From the NCBI GenBank assembly GCA_020725465.1, contig DYEY01000057.1, forward strand, positions 1 through 64,000: 64,000 nt of DNA, in the 5' to 3' direction. The notes beneath the pieces are model-generated. The model ran no database searches. It had not been told where the DNA came from and was given only the letters and a program-made list of their open reading frames with translations. Shown piece by piece: positions 35,409-44,692 of this stretch. The position numbers were made by a program, and so were the translations under genes. Origin of the DNA: Dethiobacter sp. GTDB lineage: Bacteria > Bacillota > Dethiobacteria > Dethiobacterales > Dethiobacteraceae. The first letter of the stretch is position 1. Each line of letters starts with the position of its first letter.

Positions 35409-36767
35409 ATGCCAAAGAAGACCATAATCATTGTTCTGGTGCTGGCACTGTCGGTGGCGGTTTCCTGCGGCAGAAAAACCACGCCGGAGGAAACTGTCCC
35501 GGCTGGTGAAATTACGGACCTTGCTCTTGACTTTGTATCGAAAATGGCAGACGGAGACTTTGCCGGAACAGAACGATACCTTGACAGCACCATGAAACGG
35601 GAACTGCCACCCAAAAAGCTGGAGGAAATCTGGCGGCAGGTAGGGCAGCAGGCCGGTCCCTTCAAAAAAGTTGTGGGCACCCGCATTATCAGTGTAGAGG
35701 GTTATGACGCGGTTCTGGTCACTTCTGAATTTGAGGGAATGGTGCTGGACATACGCGTGGTCTTTGACAAAAACAGGCGTGTTGCCGGCCTTTTCTTTCA
35801 CCCTGCAAAGCAGCATTATGAGGGCGCTTACAGGGCGCCGGGCTATGCCAGGTCTGAAAGCTTTACCGAAAAGGAAGTGATTGTGGGCAGCGGTGAATGG
35901 GCGCTGCCGGCCACCCTGGCACTTCCCAAAGAAGGTGGCCCGCACCCAGCTGTCATCCTGGTCCACGGTTCAGGTCCCCACGACAGGGATGAGACCATCG
36001 GCCCCAACAAGCCGTTTAAAGACCTGGCCCATGGCCTGGCTTCCAGGGGCATAGCCGTGCTCCGTTACGAAAAAAGGACAAAGGAACACGGCCAGAAAAT
36101 GGCCCGGCTAACAGAGACGCTGACACCTTGGGAGGAAGTGGTGGAGGATGCCCTGGCAGCGGCGGTGTTGCTTAAAAGTACCGGCGATATTGACCCAACC
36201 CGGATTTATATTCTCGGCCACAGCCTGGGCGGAATGCTGGCGCCACGTATCGTTGAGGGATGCCCGGGCATGGCAGGCCTGATTATAATGGCCGGCGCAG
36301 CACGCCCGTTGGAAGACCTTATCCTGGAACAGTATTATTACCTGGCGGCTCTGGATGGAGAAATAACCGGTGAGGAAAAAGCGGAACTGGAGAAAATGCA
36401 GCTTAGGGTGGCCCGTGTGAAAGACCCGGCTCTTTCTCCGCAGGCGCCGGCGGCGGATTTGCCCCTGGGCATGCCCGCGCCCTACTGGTTGTACCTGCGC
36501 CGCTATAACCCGGCACAAACGGCAAAAGCCCTGCCTGTGCCGATGCTTATACTGCAGGGCGAAAGGGATTACCAGGTTACCATGGCGGATTTTTCTCTCT
36601 GGCAGGAAACACTTGGTGCGCGGACCGATGTTAAGTTCAAATCCTATCCTGGCCTTAACCACCTTTTTATTTACGGTGAAGGTCCGGGCAATCCGGAAGA
36701 GTATCTGCAGCCCGGCAATGTGGCTGAAGAGGTTATAGCTGACATAGCGGAGTGGCTGCAGTCCTGA
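35409..36767 (+). CDS. DUF3887 plus alpha/beta hydrolase lipoprotein
   Basis: The 452-aa exported lipoprotein (signal ending SVAVSC, Cys20) has a DUF3887 domain (about residues 35-135) joined to a serine hydrolase domain. The hydrolase shows VILVHGSGPHDRDE (oxyanion region), the nucleophile elbow GHSLGG, the acid in LQGERDYQV and the His in PGLNHLF, all intact. It would act outside the cell membrane on an ester or peptide substrate. The standalone DUF3887 gene 1 kb upstream on the other strand is its paralogue. Confidence 0.9.
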   Translation: MPKKTIIIVLVLALSVAVSCGRKTTPEETVPAGEITDLALDFVSKMADGDFAGTERYLDSTMKRELPPKKLEEIWRQVGQQAGPFKKVVGTRIISVEGYDAVLVTSEFEGMVLDIRVVFDKNRRVAGLFFHPAKQHYEGAYRAPGYARSESFTEKEVIVGSGEWALPATLALPKEGGPHPAVILVHGSGPHDRDETIGPNKPFKDLAHGLASRGIAVLRYEKRTKEHGQKMARLTETLTPWEEVVEDALAAAVLLKSTGDIDPTRIYILGHSLGGMLAPRIVEGCPGMAGLIIMAGAARPLEDLILEQYYYLAALDGEITGEEKAELEKMQLRVARVKDPALSPQAPAADLPLGMPAPYWLYLRRYNPAQTAKALPVPMLILQGERDYQVTMADFSLWQETLGARTDVKFKSYPGLNHLFIYGEGPGNPEEYLQPGNVAEEVIADIAEWLQS

Positions 36768-36903
36768 AATTCAATGTTTTTCAACCTTAAATGCAATTTA
36801 CGGGCAGCTAAACTGCCGGCCGGGATGCCGGAATACCGGCAGGACCAATCACGGGTGCAGAGTAAAAAGGCCTGATACCGGGAAAAAGGAAGTGGTTTTA
36901 CCG

Positions 36904-37764
36904 GTGAGCAAGGTAGCGGTATTCTATTTTTCCGGAACCGGCAACACCTGGTGGGTAGCGAACAGGCTTGCCGCATCCCTGCGGGATATGGGGGCTGACG
37001 CCGCCTGCTTTTCTGTTGAGCAGGTGGATACCGGCAGCGCTGACCGGCTCATTGCCGGGTGTGACGTGGTGGGGTTCGGGTATCCTGTCTATGCTTCTGA
37101 TTTGCCGGAAATAATGAAAACATTTATGAGCGGGCTTACTCCTGTCTGCAAAGACGTGTTTATTTTTTGTTCGCAATGGTTATGGTCGGGTGATGGCGCC
37201 AGGGTGGGTACGGAATTCCTTGACAGTGAATTCAGGGTAAAATGGGCTGAGCATTTTGCCATGCCCAACAATGTCTCGGTATCCGTTTTCAGGCTGCCCT
37301 ATACCAATGACAAGAGGCGTATTGAGAGGGTCCTGAAAAAAACGGAGGCCAAAATACAGCGGTTTGCCCGCCGCATAATGAGTGGGAAACCATTTCTCAG
37401 AGGCTTTAACTCTGTGTCGGTGTTTTCGGGCTACCTGCAGCGCCACCCTTTTCGCTCCATGTACCATAGGCTGAGGAACGATATCAGCATTGACAGGGGA
37501 AAATGCATAAGCTGCGGGTATTGCCTTAAACTGTGTCCCGCCGGCAATCTCTGTTCTGCCGGGGACACAATAAATACCCGGGGCACCTGTATACTATGCC
37601 TGCGCTGCTACAGCTTCTGCCCGGCCATGGCGGTTAAATATATGAACAGGCTGCATATCCCCGGTCGGGGCGAACCTTATCGCGGGCCGGTGGCAGGCTT
37701 TAAGCCGGAAATTATGCAAAGAGGGGCAAGTGAAATAATAAAGCCGGCAGTCCTTCATGAATAG
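36904..37764 (+). CDS. Flavodoxin plus 2[4Fe-4S] ferredoxin protein (EFR1 family)
   Basis: The 286-aa protein begins with a flavodoxin-like domain (FYFSGTGNTWWVANRLA binds FMN phosphate) and ends with two ferredoxin motifs, CISCGYCLKLCPAGNLC and CILCLRCYSFCP. EFR1 proteins move electrons between low-potential carriers; the partner is not known. GTG 36904 has good spacing from AAGGAAGTGG. The first arm of the downstream terminator lies within the last codons. Confidence 0.87.
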   Translation: MSKVAVFYFSGTGNTWWVANRLAASLRDMGADAACFSVEQVDTGSADRLIAGCDVVGFGYPVYASDLPEIMKTFMSGLTPVCKDVFIFCSQWLWSGDGARVGTEFLDSEFRVKWAEHFAMPNNVSVSVFRLPYTNDKRRIERVLKKTEAKIQRFARRIMSGKPFLRGFNSVSVFSGYLQRHPFRSMYHRLRNDISIDRGKCISCGYCLKLCPAGNLCSAGDTINTRGTCILCLRCYSFCPAMAVKYMNRLHIPGRGEPYRGPVAGFKPEIMQRGASEIIKPAVLHE

Positions 37765-37773
37765 CCGGCTTTT
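37740..37773. terminator. Bidirectional terminator between EFR1 and PII genes
   Basis: AAAGCCGGC and GCCGGCTTT pair across 15 bases, overlapping the EFR1 stop. Both strands place T-rich sequence after the stem, so it can end both convergent genes. Confidence 0.7.
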
Positions 37774-37783
37774 GGCTTAATTA

Positions 37784-38503
37784 TCACTTCATTTTTTCTG
37801 CAACCATTTTATTCAGGTGACGGTTGATGCCCGCCACCTGGCTGACTTCCAACACAAAGGCTATGCCCCTGCCGGGTTCATCCAGCTTTGATTCGTGGAT
37901 TATAGCCTCCAGCACGTCATTGGTTTTATTATTTTCAATAAGGGTAAGCACGATTTCTTTTTCCGGCTCGATGGTTATACCAAAGAGCTTGGCCTGTTCA
38001 TGAATACCGGTGCCCCGCCCGGTCAGGATAGTTCCGCCAGCGGCGCCGGCTTTTTTCGATGCCTCCACCACTGTTTCCGCCGTATCTTTGTTTACGATGG
38101 TCACAATCAGGTCGTAAGCGGGCAAATTTTCCATACCGACCCTCCTGGCGCTTTTTTCTGTGGGTTCACTGAGGACACACAAGTGGCAGATCCCCGCCAC
38201 CTGTTTTACCGGCAGTACAAAGGCGATGCCTTTACCCGGCCTGTCCAGGTTACCGGCTCTGGTAACGGCGGCTACCACGTCATGTGCCTTTTCGTTGGCA
38301 ATGACTGTCAGGATAATTTCTTTTTCCGTCTCCAGAGGGATACCGAGAAAACGCTGCACCGGGCCGGATACGGTTCCTTTGCCAAGAATAGTGGTGCCTC
38401 CCTCGGCTCCCGCTTCTTTCGAAGCTTTAACCACTTTCCTGGCCTCGCCCCTGGACACGATAGATATTAAGAGCGAACAGTTAACCTGTGGGTTTCGGTA
38501 CAT
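37784..38503 (-). CDS. Tandem double-domain PII-like regulator
   Basis: The 239-aa protein consists of two PII-fold domains in a row. Each repeats the same landmarks: EAGAEGGTTILGKGT and KAGAAGGTILTGRGTG, EKEIILTVIANEKAHDV and EKEIVLTLIENNKTNDV, then GKGIAFVLPVKQVAGI and GRGIAFVLEVSQVAGI. PII proteins sense ATP/ADP and other small ligands and usually regulate a transporter. Its start overlaps the end of the second DUF1538 gene by 23 bases, so it should regulate that membrane pair. ATG 38503 follows GGAGGGAG. A one-chain dimer of PII domains is unusual, since most PII are homotrimers of single domains. Confidence 0.88.
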   Translation of the reverse strand: MYRNPQVNCSLLISIVSRGEARKVVKASKEAGAEGGTTILGKGTVSGPVQRFLGIPLETEKEIILTVIANEKAHDVVAAVTRAGNLDRPGKGIAFVLPVKQVAGICHLCVLSEPTEKSARRVGMENLPAYDLIVTIVNKDTAETVVEASKKAGAAGGTILTGRGTGIHEQAKLFGITIEPEKEIVLTLIENNKTNDVLEAIIHESKLDEPGRGIAFVLEVSQVAGINRHLNKMVAEKMK

Positions 38504-39227
38504 TTTTCTTCTCCCTCCTGCCAAAGAGCAGTCCCAGGACCAGGACGGTTAGGATTGGCGAGAGCGCAACCAAGGCAATCATGCCAAATCCGTCTACCAG
38601 GGGATTACGCCCTTTTATTGCTGAGGCGGCGCCAAGGGCTATGGCGGAAATGAAAGTTACCGTCATCGGCCCTGTGGCCACACCCCCGGAATCAAAAGCA
38701 ATGGCCACAAAGGTTTTCGAGACAAAACGGGTCAGGATGAGAGCGGCGGAATAGCCGGCAACAATCGGCAGCCAAAGTGAAAAGCCGAAAATGATGCGGG
38801 ACATGGCCAGAGCAATGGAGAAGGCAACTCCGAGCGAGAGGGTGTAAAGCATCAGCACCTGCGGGATGTAACCGCCGGAGGTCTTTTCCACCTCATAGTT
38901 CAGAACACGGACGGCAGGTTCGGCAAAGGTGGCTACAAAGCCCAATACGAAGCCGATGGGAATCAGTACCCAGTTATACGGGAGATTGGCCAAGGCGGTG
39001 CCTATGGCCTTGCCCACAGGTAAAAACCCGATATATACCCCCTGCAGAAAGAGGGCGAGGCCGATAAAGGCCAGCACCACCCCCACACCGATTTGCTTCA
39101 GCTTGTACAGGGGCAGTCTCAGATAAAAAACCTGGAAAATGCCAAACAAAACCACCAGAGGGAAAAGCGCCGCTGCCACCTCCAGGATAATGTGTGAAAA
39201 CCCGGCAAAAACTTGCACCTGGTTCAA
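38481..39227 (-). CDS. DUF1538 membrane protein 2
   Basis: The 248-aa membrane protein has about seven hydrophobic segments and the conserved stretch AIAFDSGGVATGPMTVTFIS. It is homologous to the gene just upstream, which has SFDAGGVTTGPMTVPFI. The TTG start overlaps the previous stop as TTGA, with GGGGGTGA eight bases before. The function is not known; a heterodimeric transporter controlled by the PII-like protein is inferred. Confidence 0.88.
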   Translation of the reverse strand: MNQVQVFAGFSHIILEVAAALFPLVVLFGIFQVFYLRLPLYKLKQIGVGVVLAFIGLALFLQGVYIGFLPVGKAIGTALANLPYNWVLIPIGFVLGFVATFAEPAVRVLNYEVEKTSGGYIPQVLMLYTLSLGVAFSIALAMSRIIFGFSLWLPIVAGYSAALILTRFVSKTFVAIAFDSGGVATGPMTVTFISAIALGAASAIKGRNPLVDGFGMIALVALSPILTVLVLGLLFGRREKKNVPKPTG

Positions 39228-39916
39228 CCGAAAATCACCCCCAACAGCAGGACTGCCAGAATCGGCCCGATGGAAGCCAGCGCCACCAGGCCAAAGCCGT
39301 CACTGGAGGCGCTTTTGCCCCGCAGCACCGAAGCTGTGCCCACCCCAAGGGCCAGGATAAACGGTACAGTCATAGGTCCGGTTGTAACACCGCCGGCGTC
39401 AAAAGAAATAGGCACAAAGTGGTTGGGGGTAAAGGCGGCCAGGGCAAATACCAGGAGATACCCGCCCGCCAGCAGTACCGGCAGCGGAATGCCAAGCAGT
39501 ATTCTCAGCATTGACAAAGCCACGAATAGTGCCACGCCCAGGGCCACGGCATAAATTAGCAGCTGCTTGGAAATATCGCCCCCCGATACCAGGTCTACCT
39601 GGGTAGCCAAGACCCGGACATCCGGTTCCGCCACCGTTACCACGTAACCCAGAAGAAAGGCGAAGAAGACCACCAACCAGACTTTACCCATTTTGGGCAG
39701 GGCGGAGCCGATGAGTTCCCCTACGGGAAGCATGCCCCATTGCACGCCAAGCAGGAACAAAGCCAGCCCCAGGGTTACCATAGCCACACCGATCAGAAAC
39801 TGTAAAAACAGGTGAAATGGCAGCCAGATCAGCGTAAACTGCAGGACCGTCACCACCAGGGTGATGGGCAGGACCGCAAAAATCACTTCTTTTAAGGTTT
39901 CTTTTGGTGTCTGCAC
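39224..39916 (-). CDS. DUF1538 membrane protein 1
   Basis: The 230-aa protein is first in the three-gene DUF1538-DUF1538-PII operon. It has GTG with GGGAGG six bases upstream, about seven membrane segments and the family motif DAGGVTTGPMTVPF. Acidic and glycine-rich residues inside a membrane segment are typical of ion or solute carriers, but no substrate is established. Confidence 0.88.
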   Translation of the reverse strand: MQTPKETLKEVIFAVLPITLVVTVLQFTLIWLPFHLFLQFLIGVAMVTLGLALFLLGVQWGMLPVGELIGSALPKMGKVWLVVFFAFLLGYVVTVAEPDVRVLATQVDLVSGGDISKQLLIYAVALGVALFVALSMLRILLGIPLPVLLAGGYLLVFALAAFTPNHFVPISFDAGGVTTGPMTVPFILALGVGTASVLRGKSASSDGFGLVALASIGPILAVLLLGVIFG

Positions 39917-39970
39917 ACTTTGCCTCCCGGGAAAACGTCGGTCTTATTTAATTTTAGCATAAACAGGGCT

Positions 39971-40030
39971 GATTCCTGCCGGCCAAAAAAATTTCATATG
40001 CTGCGTAGGCTGTCATCCAGGCAGGAATCC
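39971..40030 (+). other. Long-range inverted repeat in the MFS leader
   Basis: GATTCCTGCC and GGCAGGAATC are exact complements about 37 bases apart, just before the MFS start, where no clear Shine-Dalgarno sequence is seen. This could form an RNA stem controlling the gene. It matches no riboswitch I recognise. Confidence 0.35.
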
Positions 40031-40056
40031 AGGGTGTGGCGTAGAAGAAACCATTT

Positions 40057-41430
40057 ATGGAAAAGAAACAGATTGCTGCAGAGAAACGTTTAGACGGGAC
40101 TGGGGCTTTGCCGGATAACAGGCGCATACTGAAATTGCGCTGGATCATGTGGCTGGCGCTGTCACTGATATACATAATCAGCTTTTTCCACCGGGTGGCG
40201 CCGACGGTGGTGGCGCCGGACCTGATGGCTGCCTTCCGCACTACAGGTGCCGGCCTTGGCAACCTGGGTTCGATCTATTTTTATGTTTACGCGCTGATGC
40301 AGATCCCGTCTGGCATCCTGGCGGACACGCTGGGGCCGCGCAAAACGGCGGCCATGGGAGCGCTGGTGGCCGGGGCCGGTTCCTTTGTTTTCGGTCTGGC
40401 GCCCGCGCTGTGGGTGGCATACCTGGGACGTTTCCTGGTGGGCCTTGGCGTTTCTTTTACCTTTGTCTGCATCCTTAAATTCGGAGCGGAATGGTTCCGG
40501 GAAAACGAATTCGGAACGCTCACCGGACTTACCCTTTTTGCCGGCAACCTTGGTTCACTTTTTGGGGTTAAGGCGCTGGACAGCATGGTGGCGGCTGCGG
40601 GGTGGCGGGCGTCTTTTCAGGTAACCGGTGGAGTAACAGCAGGGTTTGCTGTCCTGGCCTGGCTCGTGGTCAGGGACCGCCCGTCTTTGCTTGGGTTGCC
40701 CGGCATCAAGCACCCGGAAGGCCGTGGAAATCCTGCAACTGGCGAAAAACAGGACCTTTGGCCGGGTATCAGGGCTACCTTGCGCAATGCCCGCATCTGG
40801 CCCACGGTGATAATGAGCTTTGGTGTTTACGGCGCCCTGATTGCGTTTAAAGGTATGTGGATGGTCCCCTACCTGACGCAGGTTTACGGCCTTACCAGAG
40901 ATCAGGCCGCCAATTACGTGCTCATTGCGCTGCTGGCCGGGACGCTGGGTCCCCTTATCATGGGATATGTCTCGGATAAAATCAGCAGACGCAAACTGCC
41001 CATGCTGGTTCTGACGCCGCTTTACCTTTTAATGTGGCTGGTACTGGCCTTCTGGAACGGAGGAAGGCCACCACTGGCGGTAATGCCCTGCCTGGTGTTC
41101 ACCCTGGCCTTCCTGGCTTCGCCTGCTTCGCTTATCTGGGCCTGCGCCAAGGAGATAAGCCACCCTTCATTGGTGGGCATCGCCACCGGGATTGCCAATA
41201 TCGGCAGTTTTGTAGGCGCCGCCCTTTTACAACCGTTCTTTGGCTACATCCTGGACCGGGGTTGGCAGGGGGCGCTGGAGGGAGGGGTGAGGGTATACCC
41301 ACTGGCCGCGTACCGGTCAGGTTTTTTGATTCTGTCCCTGGTGGTGGCGGTAAGCCTGGTAAGCCTGTTTTTTATCAAAGAGACAAACTGCCGCAATATT
41401 TATAACGGCGGTGAAAACGGCGCGGCCTGA
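40057..41430 (+). CDS. MFS transporter
   Basis: The 457-aa carrier has twelve membrane segments and the MFS motif GILADTLGPRKT between segments 2 and 3, repeated as GYVSDKISRRKLP in the second half. It belongs to the sugar-acid/anion (NarK-like or ExuT-like) side of the superfamily; the substrate is uncertain. Its ATG has only a weak ribosome site, so expression may depend on the leader structure. Confidence 0.88.
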   Translation: MEKKQIAAEKRLDGTGALPDNRRILKLRWIMWLALSLIYIISFFHRVAPTVVAPDLMAAFRTTGAGLGNLGSIYFYVYALMQIPSGILADTLGPRKTAAMGALVAGAGSFVFGLAPALWVAYLGRFLVGLGVSFTFVCILKFGAEWFRENEFGTLTGLTLFAGNLGSLFGVKALDSMVAAAGWRASFQVTGGVTAGFAVLAWLVVRDRPSLLGLPGIKHPEGRGNPATGEKQDLWPGIRATLRNARIWPTVIMSFGVYGALIAFKGMWMVPYLTQVYGLTRDQAANYVLIALLAGTLGPLIMGYVSDKISRRKLPMLVLTPLYLLMWLVLAFWNGGRPPLAVMPCLVFTLAFLASPASLIWACAKEISHPSLVGIATGIANIGSFVGAALLQPFFGYILDRGWQGALEGGVRVYPLAAYRSGFLILSLVVAVSLVSLFFIKETNCRNIYNGGENGAA

Positions 41431-41460
41431 ACTGTGTTGCGGCCGCAAGGAGGAGTAATA

Positions 41461-42444
41461 ATGGTGGAGGAGATTTACCCCGGCCTGTACCGGATCCTGG
41501 TCCCCATCCCGCAAAACCCGCTGAAGGAGCTAAACTCCTATGTCATCAGGGGCGGGGAGCGAAACCTTATTATTGATACCGGCATGAACAGGGTGGAATG
41601 TGAAAGCGCCCTGCTCCAAGGCCTGCGGGAACTGAAGGTCGACCTGGAACGGACGGACCTGTTCATCACCCATATGCACGCCGACCACTCCGGACTGATT
41701 GCCGCCATGGCCCGCGCAAACACCAAAGTATATTGCAGCGGCCCGGACGCTGAAATAATTAACTACGACCACAGCCAGTGGGAAAGGATGAGGGTGTTTG
41801 TCCTGATGGGCGGTTTCCCGGCGGACGAGTTCGACCGTGCCATCACCAGGCACCCCGGCTTTAAGTACAGGTGCCGCGAGGTCATTGATTTTACAGTGGT
41901 CCAAGACGGTGACCGGCTAACGGTGGGAGATTACAGCTTCACCTGCGTCTCAACGCCGGGCCACACCAGGGGGCACATGTGCCTGTATGAAGCGGACAAA
42001 AAAATCCTCATTTCCGGCGACCACATCCTGGGTGACATTACACCCAACATCTCGCTCTGGTCCGACACGGAGAACCCGCTGGCCGATTACCTGGCCAGCC
42101 TGGACAAAACAGGCAGGCTGGATATACAGGTCGTCCTGCCCGGCCACCGCAGCCTGATCAGCGACTGTTATGCCCGCATCGCGGAGCTGAAAGAACACCA
42201 CCGCCTCCGGGCGGAAGAAGTCCTGACCATCCTGGAAGGTGGCGAGCAAAACGCTTACCAGGTCGCCGCACGGATGACCTGGGATATGACTTATGACACC
42301 TTTGAGCTGTTCCCCATCGCCCAGAAATGGTTTGCTGCGGGCGAGGCCCTGGCCCATCTCAAATTTCTTGAAGGCGAAGGCAGGATCAGGCGTCGCCTGA
42401 AGGACGGCTATGCCCTGTTTTCCCTGCGCCACCAGGAGGAGTAA
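41461..42444 (+). CDS. Metallo-beta-lactamase fold hydrolase
   Basis: The 327-aa protein has the metal motif THMHADHSG, further ligands in STPGHTRGHMCLYE and ISGDHILGD, and a late His in VLPGHRSLI. A C-terminal winged-helix-like segment (about residues 240-327) is like that of LACTB2-type thioesterase or nuclease relatives. The next gene starts three bases later, so the two are co-expressed. Confidence 0.9.
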   Translation: MVEEIYPGLYRILVPIPQNPLKELNSYVIRGGERNLIIDTGMNRVECESALLQGLRELKVDLERTDLFITHMHADHSGLIAAMARANTKVYCSGPDAEIINYDHSQWERMRVFVLMGGFPADEFDRAITRHPGFKYRCREVIDFTVVQDGDRLTVGDYSFTCVSTPGHTRGHMCLYEADKKILISGDHILGDITPNISLWSDTENPLADYLASLDKTGRLDIQVVLPGHRSLISDCYARIAELKEHHRLRAEEVLTILEGGEQNAYQVAARMTWDMTYDTFELFPIAQKWFAAGEALAHLKFLEGEGRIRRRLKDGYALFSLRHQEE

Positions 42445-42447
42445 GCC

Positions 42448-43287
42448 ATGCTCTGTCTTTTTCAGAGAGACTTTCATGTTTCTGTAAACGGCGTCCCGGG
42501 CGGCAAGCTGAGAGCCGAAACCCGGTACCGGGACACCAGGGGCGAAGTTATCGCCAAACTGTTGGTGGACAGGAAGACTTTCAGCATTGAGAGCGCCTGC
42601 CTGGAAACCCACCGTGATATGTGGCGGGAAGAAATAGTTGAAGTTAAGGAACTTGCGGGTATAGAAGCCTACCTTGGCGCCGGGCCGCAGCTGAAAAAAG
42701 CATTCCGGTCTCTGTCCGAACCACTGGCCGCCCCCCTTTTTGCCGAAACGGTGAGAGGCATTATCCAGGCGGAAACCTTCCTCTTTAAGGAGAGGGGTTA
42801 TACCGATGCGGCGGCATACAGCAGGTACTGGGAAGAAATGTATAGCGGCACCTGCCGCTACTACAGCAACCTGGACCGGGTAAGCAGGCACTGGGATGAG
42901 TATGTTCCGGAAAGCACCCGCAGCGGCTACCTTTTCCTGCGGTCCAAAACCTGCTTCCTGTACGCTACGGGTCCGGAAGAATACCTGGTTGCCGGCGGCA
43001 TCAGCGATACCTTTCACGAAATGAACGCCTGTCTTTACTTCAGGGGGAATGGGCTGGCACAGGCGGAAGCAAACCTGCTGCGCGTCCCCGATGACGTCTG
43101 CAAAGAAGCCGCTTCATTTTTTGGCGGGCTTGTTGTTCCGGACGTCCAAAACCTGACCAAAAAAGAAATCTCCGCATATTTAGGAGGGGAGCAGGGCTGT
43201 GTCCACCTCACAGACCTGGTGGACGACGCGGTAACAACCCTGAAGTACTACCGGCAGCACCCCTGGGACCAGGGTGAGCATACCTGA
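42448..43287 (+). CDS. DUF2889-like protein
   Basis: The 279-aa soluble protein is most like DUF2889: N-terminal beta-rich region with YRDTRGEVIAKLLVDRKTFSI and a C-terminal GCVHLTDLVDDAVTTLKYY, matching the conserved GCxHL segment of that family. No catalytic motif is clear. It sits between an MBL hydrolase and a nitroreductase; all three may form one transcript. Confidence 0.65.
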   Translation: MLCLFQRDFHVSVNGVPGGKLRAETRYRDTRGEVIAKLLVDRKTFSIESACLETHRDMWREEIVEVKELAGIEAYLGAGPQLKKAFRSLSEPLAAPLFAETVRGIIQAETFLFKERGYTDAAAYSRYWEEMYSGTCRYYSNLDRVSRHWDEYVPESTRSGYLFLRSKTCFLYATGPEEYLVAGGISDTFHEMNACLYFRGNGLAQAEANLLRVPDDVCKEAASFFGGLVVPDVQNLTKKEISAYLGGEQGCVHLTDLVDDAVTTLKYYRQHPWDQGEHT

Positions 43288-43312
43288 TATACAGAAAGGA
43301 GAATGCACAAGG

Positions 43313-43912
43313 ATGGAACTGATGGAGGCCATCAGCCGCAGGAGATCTATCCGCAGGTTTAAGCCCCGGCCGGTGGAGGCGGAAAAAATTACGGCGTTGC
43401 TGGAGGCGGCAAGGCTGGCGCCTTCCGGCACCAACATACAGCCCTGGCGCTTTATCGCCGTCACCAGCGCGGAAATGCGGGGCAAACTGGCTGCCGGCAC
43501 CCTGAAATTCGTGGGTGAAGCGCCCCTGATTATGGTCTGCTGCGCCGACCTCACCGCCGGAGAACGCAGGCCGGAGCGCATCAGCGAGCTGAAAGCCGCC
43601 GGCGCCTTTGCCGGCACCGAACTGGAAAACATGTCTTTTGCCGATTACCAGGCCGGGCGTGATCCGGTTGCCGAACGCGCCTATCTGAACCTGAATGTGG
43701 CCATCGCCATCGAACACATGGTACTGCGGGGTGTCGACCTTGGCCTGGGCAGCTGCTGGGTGTTCATGTTCAGCCGCAAAAAGGTGGCTGAACTTTTCAA
43801 CCTGCCTGAGCACATTCAGCCCCTTGCCCTGGTACCTTTTGGCTACCCTGACCAGGATCCGCCGCCCCGTCCCCGTTTTCCTCTGGACAGGATTTTTCTG
43901 GGAGAATACTGA
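43313..43912 (+). CDS. Nitroreductase family flavoprotein
   Basis: The 199-aa FMN-dependent reductase begins MELMEAISRRRSIRRFK, whose RRSIR contacts FMN phosphate, followed by ARLAPSGTNIQPWRFI and a C-terminal VPFGYPDQDP. Such proteins reduce nitro groups or quinones, or act in specialised dehalogenase-like or flavin-degrading roles. ATG 43313 is chosen because AAGGAG lies upstream; a longer reading from 43274 overlaps the previous gene. Confidence 0.9.
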   Translation: MELMEAISRRRSIRRFKPRPVEAEKITALLEAARLAPSGTNIQPWRFIAVTSAEMRGKLAAGTLKFVGEAPLIMVCCADLTAGERRPERISELKAAGAFAGTELENMSFADYQAGRDPVAERAYLNLNVAIAIEHMVLRGVDLGLGSCWVFMFSRKKVAELFNLPEHIQPLALVPFGYPDQDPPPRPRFPLDRIFLGEY

Positions 43913-44020
43913 TAAGGAAAATAAATAGTTGAAGTGGAGAGGGAAAATCAATTATATTATTAATGGAAGATTTAAGGAAAATTTTCACAACTGCCCAATA
44001 AAACAAAGGAGGTTGATTCT

Positions 44021-44653
44021 ATGTCAATGACAGCAAAAAGCTGCAGCGATTTCCTGGAGGTGCTGGCCTCCAAGGCGCCGGTGCCCGGCGGCGGCGGCGC
44101 CGCGGCCATGGGGGGGGCTATCGGCATGGCCCTGTCCAATATGGTGGGGAACCTGACCGTCGGCAAGAAGAAATATGCCGATGTGGAGGAAGAAGTTAAG
44201 GAACTGCTGGACAAGGGTTATAAGATCATCGAGGAACTGAAACTCCTGGTGGATAAGGACGCCGAGGTCTTTGAACCGCTGTCCAAAGCTTACAGCATGC
44301 CCAAGGAAACCCCGGAACAGGCGAAATTAAAGGAGGAAACCCTGGAGGCTTGCTCCAAGGTGGCCTGCTCCGTCCCCCTGGACATTATGCGCAAATCCTA
44401 CGAAGGTATAAAAATACACCAACGCATGGGTCAGATCGGCACTCTCATCGCCATCTCCGATGTGGGCTGCGGTGTGGTTTTCCTTAAAGCGGCCTTAATC
44501 AGCGGCTACCTGAACGTTATTATCAACCTCAATACCATTAAGGACCAGGAATACGTTGCCACGGTAACCGAAGAAATCAACCGCCTGTTGGAGGAAGGAA
44601 GCAAGGTGGCCGATGCCACACTGGACTTGGTTATCGGGAAGATTAAGAAATAG
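44021..44653 (+). CDS. fchA: Methenyltetrahydrofolate cyclohydrolase (FchA)
   Basis: The 210-aa helical protein of the cyclodeaminase/cyclohydrolase family has the hallmark KAPVPGGGGAAAMGGAIG near the N-terminus. It interconverts 5,10-methenyl- and 10-formyl-tetrahydrofolate. AAAGGAGG precedes the ATG, and folD follows after 39 bases with its own strong ribosome site. The adjacent FolD lacks cyclohydrolase residues, so this protein probably provides that step of the one-carbon or Wood-Ljungdahl methyl branch. Confidence 0.9.
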   Translation: MSMTAKSCSDFLEVLASKAPVPGGGGAAAMGGAIGMALSNMVGNLTVGKKKYADVEEEVKELLDKGYKIIEELKLLVDKDAEVFEPLSKAYSMPKETPEQAKLKEETLEACSKVACSVPLDIMRKSYEGIKIHQRMGQIGTLIAISDVGCGVVFLKAALISGYLNVIINLNTIKDQEYVATVTEEINRLLEEGSKVADATLDLVIGKIKK

Positions 44654-44692
44654 CAGAAGAAGTTAAAACTCATGAATTAAGGAGGTTTTGGA

